Source: Candidatus Bathyarchaeota archaeon (GTDB lineage Archaea; Thermoproteota; Bathyarchaeia; Bathyarchaeales; Bathyarchaeaceae). Taken from it: a stretch of DNA of 11,404 bases. The notes under the pieces were generated by a model. That model did no database searches. It saw nothing but the letters and a program-made list of their open reading frames with translations, and was not told the origin of the DNA. A program made the position numbers and the translations under genes. Positions 1-6,572 of this stretch are shown one piece after another (position 1 is the stretch's first letter; each line of letters starts with the position of its first letter). The stretch is taken from positions 1-11,404 of the forward strand of contig JAGLRI010000028.1 in assembly GCA_023136395.1 (NCBI GenBank), given 5' to 3'.

Positions 1-875
1 AAGTAAAGGCACTCATAGTTAAAAACAGTAAAGTAACGGGTGTGGAAACAACCACAGGCGAATTTTTTAAAGGTAAATATGTTATAGCGGCTCCGGGTAG
101 AAGTGGAGCTGAATGGTTAAAACGTGAAGCTCAATCACTAGGATTGAAAACGCTAAATAACCCTGTTGATGTTGGTCTTAGGGTCGAAGTCCTAGCGCCA
201 ATATTGGAAGAATTAACAAAGACGCTGTATGAACCAAAGCTTATATTTTATTCTAAGTCCTTTGATGACAGGGTCAGAACTTTCTGTGTCGCACCTAGGG
301 GCGAAGTGATCACAGAGAATTATGATGGAATTATAACTGTTAATGGTCAGAGCTATGCTGAAAGGAAAACTGAAAACACAAACTTCGCCATCCTGGTCTC
401 CACTTCGTTCACTGAACCCTTCAAAGAACCCATTGCCTATGGAAAATATCTAGCGCGTCTCACAAATCTTCTCAGTGGAGGAGTTATAGTTCAGAGGTTG
501 GGTGATCTGGAAGATGGAAGACGGTCGACGAAAGAAAGACTGAATAGAAGTCTGATTGTTCCAACGTTGAAGACCGCTACACCCGGCGATTTAAGCTTCG
601 TAGTACCCTATCGATACTTAGCTGATATCCGTGAAATGCTTCAAGCCATGGATCAAATAGCCCCGGGGGTGAACTCAAAACACACATTATTGTATGGTTT
701 AGAGGTAAAGTTCTACTGTTCAAGGCTGGAGTTAAGCGATAGCTTAGAAACAAAGTTTCACAATTTGTTTACTATAGGTGACGGAGCTGGGGTATCAAGG
801 GGTCTCGTGCAAGCCTCTGGTTCAGGAGTTATCGTAGCCAGAGAGATTAAACGGAGAGAGACTCAAGCAAAGTAG
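1..875 (+). CDS. FAD-dependent dehydrogenase, COG2509-like (5'-truncated by the window)
   Basis: The reading frame is open from base 3 to the TAG at 873-875, so the window cuts the gene and about 290 C-terminal residues are visible. The GTG at 42 is internal, because the codons before it read into the same protein (VKALIVKNSKVTGVETTTG). Near the visible N-terminus is the segment YVIAAPGRSGAEWL, typical of FAD-dependent oxidoreductases where a strand leads to the flavin-binding glycines. The C-terminus carries TIGDGAGVSRGLVQASGSG, the closing FAD-contacting motif seen in the COG2509 family of uncharacterised FAD-dependent dehydrogenases, whose members are usually around 450-480 residues. No membrane segment is visible, so it is probably cytosolic. 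The substrate is unknown. The family assignment is fairly secure from the terminal motif; a related BFD/HI0933-type flavoprotein is the alternative. Confidence 0.8.
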   Translation, partial: VKALIVKNSKVTGVETTTGEFFKGKYVIAAPGRSGAEWLKREAQSLGLKTLNNPVDVGLRVEVLAPILEELTKTLYEPKLIFYSKSFDDRVRTFCVAPRGEVITENYDGIITVNGQSYAERKTENTNFAILVSTSFTEPFKEPIAYGKYLARLTNLLSGGVIVQRLGDLEDGRRSTKERLNRSLIVPTLKTATPGDLSFVVPYRYLADIREMLQAMDQIAPGVNSKHTLLYGLEVKFYCSRLELSDSLETKFHNLFTIGDGAGVSRGLVQASGSGVIVAREIKRRETQAK

Positions 876-930
876 TTTTCTTCAGTATTTGTATGCATGC
901 CATTTATACTAGTGTTTTTAATTGTATTTT

Positions 931-942
931 AATTAAATAAAC
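931..942 (+). promoter_or_regulatory. Putative TATA box for the small winged-helix gene
   Basis: AT-rich TTAAATAA-like element centred near 936. A start site about 25 bp downstream would fall near 961, a few bases before the GTG at 968. This fits a leaderless or nearly leaderless transcript, and no ribosome site precedes that GTG. The assignment is by spacing and composition only. Confidence 0.35.
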
Positions 943-967
943 TAACAATTAGGGTCATAATGGATGA

Positions 968-1186
968 GTGCTTAAGTTGTCAAAGGAATTATCTGACTTG
1001 GAAAGGACGGTTTATCTGTTCATTAAGGAACAGGGTGAATTGTTGACAAAAAACGTACCTGCAAGAATGAGGGGGGCTATACCTAACCTTAAGAACAAAG
1101 GTTTAGTTGAGGTGTTCAAAAAACGTACATCGCTTATGGGCTTTAAGAAACGGAAATTTGTGAAAATTAAGGAAGATAGTAATTAA
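968..1186 (+). CDS. Small winged-helix-like DNA-binding protein, 72 aa
   Basis: A 72-residue basic protein. Residues 6-33 look like helices of a helix-turn-helix unit (SDLERTVYLFIKEQGELLT followed by a short helix). Residues 34-50 contain GAIPNLKNKGLVEVF, the pattern of a recognition helix leading into the wing, and a lysine-rich wing and tail follow (KKRTSLMGFKKRKFVKIK). This is the pattern of small archaeal winged-helix proteins that judge chain-end or DNA contacts; no precise family is recognised. The GTG at 968 is the first possible start after an in-frame TGA at 965, and there is no clear Shine-Dalgarno sequence, so translation is probably leaderless. It stands alone between the flavoprotein gene and tRNA-Pro. 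A role in transcription or chromatin is inference from fold-like features. Confidence 0.65.
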   Translation: MLKLSKELSDLERTVYLFIKEQGELLTKNVPARMRGAIPNLKNKGLVEVFKKRTSLMGFKKRKFVKIKEDSN

Positions 1187-1238
1187 CAATATATTTATAA
1201 CTTAACTAACAATTCCAGCTTTATTAATTGGGTAATAG

Positions 1239-1391
1239 ATGATAACGCACCTTGAACACCAAATTTCTAATAAAGGGTTGAGAGATTACCTAGAAAACAA
1301 CCTAATTAATTCGGTATGCAAGCATCAAATGAATTCAGAGATCACCCAGAAATCCCTCCAACAGGTCATAGATGGGACCGGGGCGATTTGA
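1239..1391 (+). CDS. Possible 50-aa small ORF
   Basis: An ATG-initiated frame of 50 codons ends at the TGA 1389-1391. It is preceded by a TATA-like element (about 1191-1200, TATATTTATA), at a spacing that would give a leader of roughly 20 nt. The product is hydrophilic (begins MITHLEHQISNKGLRDYLEN) and resembles nothing I know. Against it, its last codons run into the 3' end of tRNA-Pro on the opposite strand and there is no good ribosome site. It is listed because it is the only content of the 1187-1372 gap; it may well be chance. Confidence 0.15.
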   Translation: MITHLEHQISNKGLRDYLENNLINSVCKHQMNSEITQKSLQQVIDGTGAI

Positions 1392-1447
1392 ACGCCCGTC
1401 TCGAGAGTCCGAGTCTCGAAGCCTAGACCAAACTAGCCGACGGTCCC
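1373..1447 (-). tRNA. tRNA-Pro (anticodon CGG)
   Basis: Read on the minus strand the 75 nt fold as a complete cloverleaf. The acceptor GGGACCG pairs with CGGTCCC, with A73. The D stem is GGCT/GGCT (two G-U pairs) around a loop containing GG. The anticodon stem is CGAGA/TCTCG with loop CTCGGAC, which places CGG at 34-36. The variable loop is AGAC and the T stem is GGGCG/CGCCC around TTCAAAT. The anticodon reads CCG, proline. CCA is not encoded (the next bases are TCT) and must be added by the CCA-adding enzyme. There is no intron. It lies downstream of the GNAT gene on the same strand, with 67 bp between them. Confidence 0.95.
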
Positions 1448-1482
1448 TCAATATATTCAACTTATTTGGTTCTTTAACGCTT

Positions 1483-1491
1483 GTTTTTAAG
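1483..1491 (-). promoter_or_regulatory. Putative TATA box upstream of tRNA-Pro
   Basis: On the minus strand an ACTTAAAAA-like element lies about 36-44 bp before the tRNA 5' end, compatible with a short leader removed by RNase P. The surrounding sequence is AT-rich, so the exact element is uncertain. Confidence 0.3.
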
Positions 1492-1514
1492 TTATTTTAT
1501 ACATGAAGGCATAT

Positions 1515-2141
1515 TCATTGCGAACTTTTCTTATCTCTTAACATAGCCCAATGGTTAATGTTGGTTCCGGGAATAGTGCCTACTTCCACTACTTTAAATC
1601 CAAAATTTTGGTAAATATGCACATTCTTTTCATTTTGGGTTTCAAGAAAGCAGGGCAAATACTCTTGATCTATTCGTGTAAGCATGGGCTTTATCAAGGC
1701 ACTTGCATAGCCTTTTCCCTGAAACATTGATTCAACACCGATGTACATAAGATACCAATGACGGAAAGGTGTGTGACTTTTGTGTATTGGGGAAGCGTAA
1801 TCGGAGAAAGCCATCATTTTGGAAATAACTTTCTTTCCTGATCTAAGTAAAAGGGATAAAAACCCGCTCCGAATCATTCTCCATATTGTGAAGCCTTTTT
1901 CGGAAGGAAGCCAAAATGCAACTCCTTCCAGATTGGAGGATGTTGTATAAACTTCACCATACACTATACCATATCGGAGGCTACCCTCAAAAAAAACGTG
2001 TAACTTGTTTTTTCTTTCAATCAGATTGGGAAAAAAATAGGTGTATAACTGATCATCTTGAAATGCTCTAGCAAGCATTTCAGCAGCGGGTTTAATCTGA
2101 GCTTTATCTAAGTGGATAAGATTATTACCAAGTAGGTTCAT
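1515..2141 (-). CDS. GNAT family N-acetyltransferase
   Basis: A 208-residue protein with a GNAT fold in its C-terminal half. The strand WYLMYIGV (about 129-136) leads into the acetyl-CoA pyrophosphate loop QGKGYA (141-146; the usual form is Q/R-x-x-G-x-G/A) and its helix (SALIKPMLTRID). The segment CFLETQNEKNVHIYQNFGFKV (164-184) is the typical strand-helix with the N-x-x-x-x-x-Y-x-x-x-G-F ending. The substrate is not predictable; proteins or small amines are both usual for this superfamily. The ATG at 2141 is preceded on its strand by AAAGGT, 9 nt away. It begins 7 bp after the stop of the degenerate phosphatase-like ORF, so the two may share a transcript. Confidence 0.88.
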   Translation of the reverse strand: MNLLGNNLIHLDKAQIKPAAEMLARAFQDDQLYTYFFPNLIERKNKLHVFFEGSLRYGIVYGEVYTTSSNLEGVAFWLPSEKGFTIWRMIRSGFLSLLLRSGKKVISKMMAFSDYASPIHKSHTPFRHWYLMYIGVESMFQGKGYASALIKPMLTRIDQEYLPCFLETQNEKNVHIYQNFGFKVVEVGTIPGTNINHWAMLRDKKSSQ

Positions 2142-2148
2142 ACAAAAA

Positions 2149-2496
2149 TTACCTTTTAATCCTTCTTCTTAACATTATTAGCGCTGCTTCGATTCTTATT
2201 AAAGTGAGACTTTTGCGATTATATTCGTCTAAATATATGTTATATTTTCTAGCAATTTTCTTAACGATAGATATTGGGTTCGGATCACTTTTTACATGCG
2301 TGCATCTACTTCCATACACCCCATCTTGTAAAGCGTCTCGAATTATGCGTGTAATTATGGATTTTTTAGAAGATTGAAACATACATATAAATAATAATGG
2401 CTTAATCCCTTCATGTTGATTCCTATAACAAACATTTTGTACATGTTTTTTCAAATCCCTTTTAAAAAAGTAAAACAACATATATACTTCTAGCAT
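2149..2496 (-). pseudogene. Degenerate low-molecular-weight protein-tyrosine phosphatase/arsenate reductase-like ORF
   Basis: The 115-residue frame contains two stretches that line up with LMW-PTP/ArsC proteins. KPLLFICMF (32-40) sits where the beta-strand runs into the catalytic Cys loop (Cys38). DPNPISIVKKIARKYNIYLDEYNRKSL (71-97) sits where family members have the D/P-rich turn, a helix and the G-I-D-I-S-x-H-x-x-K-x-L segment. However, the C-x5-R-S signature is broken (Lys44 and Lys45 in place of Arg-Ser). The N-terminus carries about 30 residues with no family counterpart, and the protein ends at about the VITM strand, before the catalytic aspartate loop. The start at 2496 lies only 16 bp from the divergent NrdD-like gene, whose promoter must lie inside this frame. 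I read it as a decayed or heavily diverged gene; a novel small protein is possible. Confidence 0.4.
2458..2470 (+). promoter_or_regulatory. Putative TATA box for the NrdD-like gene
   Basis: A TTTTAAAAAAG element centred near 2465 predicts a start site near 2490, about 23 nt before the TTG at 2513. That would include the strong ribosome site. A second AT element (CATATATA, 2479-2486) is too close to leave the ribosome site in the transcript. Confidence 0.35.
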
Positions 2497-2500
2497 TAAT

Positions 2501-2505
2501 GGAGG
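2501..2505 (+). promoter_or_regulatory. Shine-Dalgarno site fixing a TTG start
   Basis: GGAGG, a strong match to the archaeal anti-Shine-Dalgarno sequence, lies 7 nt before TTG 2513 and so selects that TTG as the start of the NrdD-like protein. Confidence 0.75.
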
Positions 2506-2512
2506 TTCTTGT

Positions 2513-4831
2513 TTGTCTAGCAGAAGGCGAAGGCGAAGGAAAAGTGTGAGAGTACTTAAAGCAGTCTCTTCCCCTTTAAGGTTACAAATCCTGGATCTCC
2601 TTCTCGAAGAGAGAGCCCTTTCCTATACCGAAATTATGAATAGTTTACGCCTCAATCCAAGTCGAGACGCTGGTAGATTTGCTTATCATCTGAAATTTCT
2701 TCTGAAAGCAGACATTATAGAACCTGAAGCGAAAACTAAGAAGTATCGTCTCACCACTCTTGGCCAGATGATAACTAGTGTTACTGAGAGCATCGAAGAA
2801 CAAGTCTCTAAAAAAAGGAAACTACTTGTTCGTACATCACGCTTTTCAATGGAAGAATTCGATAGAAATAAAATCGCTGAATCTCTTGTTAGGGAGGCAG
2901 ATGTCCCTATAGACTTGGCGCAAAAAATTGCGCGAGAAACGGAGAGGCGGTTGCTAGACTTTAAAATAAAATATCTTACAGCTCCCCTAATTCGTGAGTT
3001 TGTAAATGCTATCCTGATAGAAAAAGGACTTGAAGAATATCGCCACAAACTCACACGCTTAGGACTTCCAGGGCATGATATTGCTCAACTCATAAAGTCC
3101 ATAAGTTCTACATCCATGGGCGTTGAATCTATTCATAAAGCGGCAGGTGATGCTGTAATTGAGGAGTATATCCTTCTCAATGTGCTTCCGAGAGATGTTG
3201 CTGATGCCCATCTCTCCGGAACAATTCACATCAGTGACCTCGGTTGCTGGATATTAAAATTCAAAGAGGTTGTGCATGACCTTCGCTTCTTCCTTCGATG
3301 GGGACTAAGGTTTGGGCGGATGGACTTCGTAGGACCTTCGTATCCTCCTCCTAAGAACTTCGAATCCGCGTTATTAATCGCATCTAACGCCATAAAGATC
3401 GCTGCTACAGAGATCTCTGGAGAACAATCAATTGACTTTTTCAACATTTTCTTGGCACCCTTTATCAAAGGGCTTTCAAAAGATGAAATAAAAGAAAAAT
3501 TACAGTTCTTCATTTATAACTTAAATCAGTCTCTCTCAATAAAGGGGTCTCCAGTTGAGGCATCAATAGGTCTAGAATTTACTATTCCTGACTTCCTTGA
3601 AAAAAAGAAATCCATAGGACCAAATGGAAAATTTTTTGGAAACTACGCGGATTATGTAGAAGAAAGTCGTTTAATTCTTTCGCTTCTTCTTGAAGTGATG
3701 TCTGAAGAAAGTGAACAAAAACCAATTTTCAATCCCAGCTTAATCTTTAAAATACGACCAGAAGTGCTTAAAAACAAAGAATGTAGCTCTCTTCTTCTTC
3801 AATCCCACCAACTCGTTTTAAAAAATGGAACCCCCTACTTTGTTAATCTTATTCCACAAAAAAAGGAAACATTATACACTGCAACAGGAAGTAGATTCAC
3901 TACAGACTGGACGAAAGATTGGGAGCTAGATACTCTAAGAACTGGAGAAATTGGTGATGTTGTAATCAATTTACCCAGGATATCTTATGACGCAGAAAAA
4001 AAAGAAACTAGATTTTTTGAACTTTTAGATGAGCGTCTTGAACTAGCAATACGAGCCTTGGAAATAAAATACAGAACAATTAAACAATATACACGTGAGG
4101 GATTGCTTCCATTTCTTACACAGGAAGTTGAAGGCAATCAATATTTAAGAATAAAAAATGCCTCTCGACTCGTAAGCTTTGTTGGATTAAATGAAACAAT
4201 CAAATCCTTATCGGGAGAATATGCATATGAAAACGACAAAGCTCTGAACCTTGCTGAAGAAATCATGAGACACCTAACCCGTAACGTTAAGAGATATACA
4301 AAGAAACCTGAAACACGTGTCTCCCTTGCCCTATTACCAAATGCAATTGCTTCAAAAAGACTCGCGGAGCTCGACTTAGAACAATACGGGTGGGCTGAGA
4401 TTAATGTTCAGGGAACCAAAGAACATCCTTTTTATTCAGACATGAACATGATACCCCTAGAAACCAACATTTCTTTTAAGGAGCGCCTGAGTATCGAAGA
4501 AAAAATTCACAAATTAACCTCGGGGGGACATCTAGCTATTATACAACTTGACGATTCAGATTATGATAATAATCAACTTTTCTCAACTACAAACAACATC
4601 TTAAAAACCTATAAAATAGGATTCTTTGCATATAACCGGAATCTTGCTCATTGTAACAGTTGTCAAAAAACCTTCTACGGAATATTATCCAAGTGCCAAT
4701 TATGCGGATCTGCCAACACGCTAGTCAATTTCAGTCGCATGTCCGCAAAATATTTACCCCTCTCCCACTGGACTCCCGCTAAACGTCTCGTATTAAGCAA
4801 GAGAGCGCCACTTATACCTCTTTCAGAATAA
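2513..4831 (+). CDS. Winged helix + ATP cone + NrdD-like protein with no catalytic residues (putative nucleotide-sensing regulator)
   Basis: A 772-residue fusion. Residues 3-12 are an arginine-rich tail. Residues about 12-95 are an ArsR-type winged helix (SSPLRLQILDLL, then FAYHLKFLLKADIIEP and a YRLTTLG wing). Residues about 103-190 are an ATP cone (LVRTSRFSMEEFDRNKIAESL and onward). Residues about 200-772 follow class III anaerobic ribonucleotide reductase NrdD: DAHLSGTIHISDL, HDLRFFLRWGL, FIYNLNQS, GTPYFVNL and INLPRISY. The zinc site is kept (Cys714, 717, 728, 731). The catalytic residues are not. The glycyl-radical motif, normally R-x-x-G-Y, reads SRMSAKY with Ala745. The first catalytic Cys position, just before HDLRFF, is Glu252. 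The thiyl-radical Cys region after PYFVNL has none; the only other cysteines are 245 and 424. It therefore cannot work as a glycyl-radical enzyme. A nucleotide-responsive transcription factor is inferred. No activase gene (nrdG) is nearby. Confidence 0.85.
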   Translation: MSSRRRRRRKSVRVLKAVSSPLRLQILDLLLEERALSYTEIMNSLRLNPSRDAGRFAYHLKFLLKADIIEPEAKTKKYRLTTLGQMITSVTESIEEQVSKKRKLLVRTSRFSMEEFDRNKIAESLVREADVPIDLAQKIARETERRLLDFKIKYLTAPLIREFVNAILIEKGLEEYRHKLTRLGLPGHDIAQLIKSISSTSMGVESIHKAAGDAVIEEYILLNVLPRDVADAHLSGTIHISDLGCWILKFKEVVHDLRFFLRWGLRFGRMDFVGPSYPPPKNFESALLIASNAIKIAATEISGEQSIDFFNIFLAPFIKGLSKDEIKEKLQFFIYNLNQSLSIKGSPVEASIGLEFTIPDFLEKKKSIGPNGKFFGNYADYVEESRLILSLLLEVMSEESEQKPIFNPSLIFKIRPEVLKNKECSSLLLQSHQLVLKNGTPYFVNLIPQKKETLYTATGSRFTTDWTKDWELDTLRTGEIGDVVINLPRISYDAEKKETRFFELLDERLELAIRALEIKYRTIKQYTREGLLPFLTQEVEGNQYLRIKNASRLVSFVGLNETIKSLSGEYAYENDKALNLAEEIMRHLTRNVKRYTKKPETRVSLALLPNAIASKRLAELDLEQYGWAEINVQGTKEHPFYSDMNMIPLETNISFKERLSIEEKIHKLTSGGHLAIIQLDDSDYDNNQLFSTTNNILKTYKIGFFAYNRNLAHCNSCQKTFYGILSKCQLCGSANTLVNFSRMSAKYLPLSHWTPAKRLVLSKRAPLIPLSE

Positions 4832-4841
4832 ACGGTAATTT

Positions 4842-4867
4842 CTGAATTCAGTTTTATTAGCGCTAAT
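4842..4867. repeat. Two perfect palindromes between convergent genes
   Basis: CTGAATTCAG (4842-4851) and ATTAGCGCTAAT (4856-4867) sit almost side by side in the 48 bp between the stops of the NrdD-like gene and pyrB. A T4 tract lies between them. They could form small hairpins at both 3' ends. No oligo-T terminator of convincing length is present on either strand. Confidence 0.5.
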
Positions 4868-4879
4868 CGATCAACGTCC

Positions 4880-5809
4880 TTATTCAATCGCATTTAGAAC
4901 AAGCGCCAGAAGACCCATTCTCATAACGATACCATTTCGAACCTGTTGGAAATACTTAGCTTGCGGAGTTTTGTCAACCTCAGCTGCTATTTCATCAACT
5001 CTTGGAAGTGGATGCAGAATAATTGAGTCTTTTTTTACTTTTTTAACTAAATCTAAATCGATTTTGTAAGCTCCCTTTACCTTTGCATACTCAGCAAGAT
5101 CTGGAAATCGTTCCTTCTGAATACGTGTTACATAGAGCACATCTACTTCTTGGAGAATTTCCTCAATTCCAGTTTCAATTACTTCAATCTTCCCCTTGAT
5201 GGTGTCTAAAACCTCCCTACGCATTCGGAGAAGCTCCGGCGAAACTAAATACAACCTTACATCGTACAGGGATAGCGCGTATGCAAGAGAATGAACCGTA
5301 CGTCCATACCGCAAGTCACCAACTAAGGCAATGTTGAGCCCATCAATTCTTCCCTTTTCCTTCAAAACAGTGTATAAATCTAGTAACGCCTGCGTGGGGT
5401 GTTCCTCAGCTCCGGATCCAGCATTTATTACTGGTATACTCGCAAATTCAGCGGCAAGTCTAGTAGCCCCCTCTAATGGGTGTCGCAACACGATAACATC
5501 TGCATAGTTTTCGACAACGCGGACGGTGTCCGCAAGATTCTCCCCCTTCTTTATCGAAGAAGTTTCTGGCTCAGCAAATCCTATCACAGATCCCCCGAGT
5601 TTATACATTGCAGCTTCAAAACTTAGCTTTGTTCGTGTGCTAGCTTCAAAGAAGAGGGTTGCTAACAATTTTCCATGTAGAATATTCGAACCTTTTTTTA
5701 CAACAGGCTCCATTAATTCAGCAATTTTCAGAACATAATCTATATCTTCACGTGTAAAATCTTTGATTGATATTATATCCCGCCCTTTAAAACTCAACCT
5801 CACCACCAA
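4880..5809 (-). CDS. pyrB: Aspartate carbamoyltransferase, catalytic subunit
   Basis: PyrB condenses carbamoyl phosphate and aspartate to carbamoyl-aspartate, the committed step of pyrimidine synthesis. At 309 residues it has normal length. The carbamoyl-phosphate loop STRT is at 57-60 (FFEASTRTKLSFE). The mobile-loop SSIKKGE is at 84-90. HPTQALLDLY follows at 137-146, GDLRYGRTVHSL at 164-175 (with the aspartate-binding arginine region), and HPLPR at 266-270. All catalytic motifs look intact. There is no ATG: TTG 5809, GTG 5806 and GTG 5803 are adjacent candidates. A TATA-like element centred near 5830 would start transcription near 5805, so a leaderless GTG start is likely. It diverges from pyrI, its partner subunit, and converges with the NrdD-like gene. 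Confidence 0.97.
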   Translation of the reverse strand: MVVRLSFKGRDIISIKDFTREDIDYVLKIAELMEPVVKKGSNILHGKLLATLFFEASTRTKLSFEAAMYKLGGSVIGFAEPETSSIKKGENLADTVRVVENYADVIVLRHPLEGATRLAAEFASIPVINAGSGAEEHPTQALLDLYTVLKEKGRIDGLNIALVGDLRYGRTVHSLAYALSLYDVRLYLVSPELLRMRREVLDTIKGKIEVIETGIEEILQEVDVLYVTRIQKERFPDLAEYAKVKGAYKIDLDLVKKVKKDSIILHPLPRVDEIAAEVDKTPQAKYFQQVRNGIVMRMGLLALVLNAIE

Positions 5810-5823
5810 ACAGACTTTGACAA

Positions 5824-5834
5824 GTCATAAATAA
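5824..5834. promoter_or_regulatory. Shared TATA element between pyrB and pyrI
   Basis: TCATAAATAAC is a TATA-like element in both orientations (on the minus strand it reads TTATTTATGA). Plus-strand use predicts a start near 5855, giving pyrI a leader of about 22 nt that holds its ribosome site. Minus-strand use predicts a start near 5805, right at the pyrB start codons. It is the only good AT-rich core in the 67-bp gap. Confidence 0.45.
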
Positions 5835-5863
5835 CTCTTTTACTACTTCAATAACTAGTCTTC

Positions 5864-5870
5864 GGAGGGA
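5864..5870 (+). promoter_or_regulatory. Shine-Dalgarno site of pyrI
   Basis: GGAGGGA lies 6 nt before ATG 5877. pyrB on the other side of the gap has no such site. Confidence 0.75.
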
Positions 5871-5876
5871 TTTGAT

Positions 5877-6341
5877 ATGGCTGAAAATACTTTACACGTA
5901 TCCAAGATCAAAGATGGCACCGTAATTGACCATATTACACACGGTCACTCATTAGACGTGTTAAAAATTTTAGGGATCACAGGTCATGAAGGTGAAGCTG
6001 TAACTGTGGCCATAAACGTTCCCAGTAAAAAATTAAAATTGAAAGATATAGTAAAAATTGAGGGAAGAGAGTTAGACACGGATGAAGTGGATAAAATAGC
6101 GTTATTGGCTCCACACGCCACCATTAACATAGTGCGCAACTATAAAGTTACAGAAAAACAACAAGTAAAGTTACCCACGCTTCTTCGTGGAATAGTTAAT
6201 TGCGCAAATCCTATATGCATCTCAAATAGTAGCGAACCTATACATCCGACATTTTACGTAGAGTGCGAAGAACCACTCCGTTTAAGGTGCCACTATTGTA
6301 GTTACATTATGGAAAAAGAAGACGTTCTACAACAATTCTGA
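5877..6341 (+). CDS. pyrI: Aspartate carbamoyltransferase, regulatory subunit
   Basis: The 154-residue non-catalytic subunit of ATCase, which binds nucleotide effectors and links PyrB trimers. The N-terminal allosteric domain begins SKIKDGTVIDHI (9-20), the conserved opening that contributes to nucleotide binding, and runs to about residue 100. The zinc domain follows, with Cys109, Cys114, Cys138 and Cys141 in the spacing C-x4-C...C-x2-C that contacts PyrB; Cys130 is an extra cysteine. ATG 5877 has a good ribosome site. In many archaea and in enterobacteria pyrB and pyrI are consecutive in one operon; here they are divergent. All expected effector-domain landmarks are present, so a functional holoenzyme is expected. 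Confidence 0.97.
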   Translation: MAENTLHVSKIKDGTVIDHITHGHSLDVLKILGITGHEGEAVTVAINVPSKKLKLKDIVKIEGRELDTDEVDKIALLAPHATINIVRNYKVTEKQQVKLPTLLRGIVNCANPICISNSSEPIHPTFYVECEEPLRLRCHYCSYIMEKEDVLQQF

Positions 6342-6397
6342 GCATATCAAACTTCTAGTAGTCTTATGCACCTTATAGTTCCGGTTGTTTCATATTC

Positions 6398-6404
6398 TTT
6401 TTTT
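6398..6404 (+). terminator. Oligo-T terminator after pyrI
   Basis: A run of seven T lies 57 bp after the pyrI stop with no stable hairpin before it. This is the usual form of intrinsic termination by archaeal RNA polymerase. Confidence 0.45.
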
Positions 6405-6473
6405 AATTAATAGTTAAATTTTGTTTAGAAATTCAACGAATTTTTAATTTTTATTGTATTTTTATTAAACTAC

Positions 6474-6514
6474 ACACGTGTAAAATAGTTCGTTTTAATA
6501 GTTTGAACTATTTT
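6474..6514. repeat. Palindrome plus 10-bp inverted repeat upstream of the amidohydrolase (possible operator)
   Basis: ACACGTGT (6474-6481) is a perfect 8-bp palindrome. Directly after it AAAATAGTTC (6482-6491) and GAACTATTTT (6505-6514) form a perfect 10-bp inverted repeat with a 13-nt spacer. The cluster ends a few bases before a TATA-like element (6521-6528). The 231-bp gap 6342-6572 otherwise holds the pyrI terminator and AT-rich sequence without a coding frame I can support. Confidence 0.5.
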
Positions 6515-6520
6515 GCTATG

Positions 6521-6528
6521 TTAATAAT
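6521..6528 (+). promoter_or_regulatory. Putative TATA box of the amidohydrolase gene
   Basis: TTAATAAT lies about 48 bp before the TTG start. It predicts a start site near 6550 and a leader of about 23 nt containing GGTGA at 6561-6565, 7 nt before the TTG. Confidence 0.35.
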
Positions 6529-6572
6529 TGTTTTACCCGATGTAACTTGAAATATCCACTGGTGAATTAACC

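Noticed and set aside
2686..3054. 122-codon ORF on the minus strand inside the NrdD-like gene
   Set aside because: It lies wholly under a gene with clear domain matches, has Ser/Arg-rich composition typical of an antisense frame, and shows no family resemblance.
3226..3513. 95-codon minus-strand ORF
   Set aside because: Antisense shadow of the NrdD-like gene without a ribosome site or recognisable domain.
4675..4893. 72-codon minus-strand ORF across the NrdD-like 3' end and the pyrB end
   Set aside because: Overlaps both real genes, and no part resembles a protein family.
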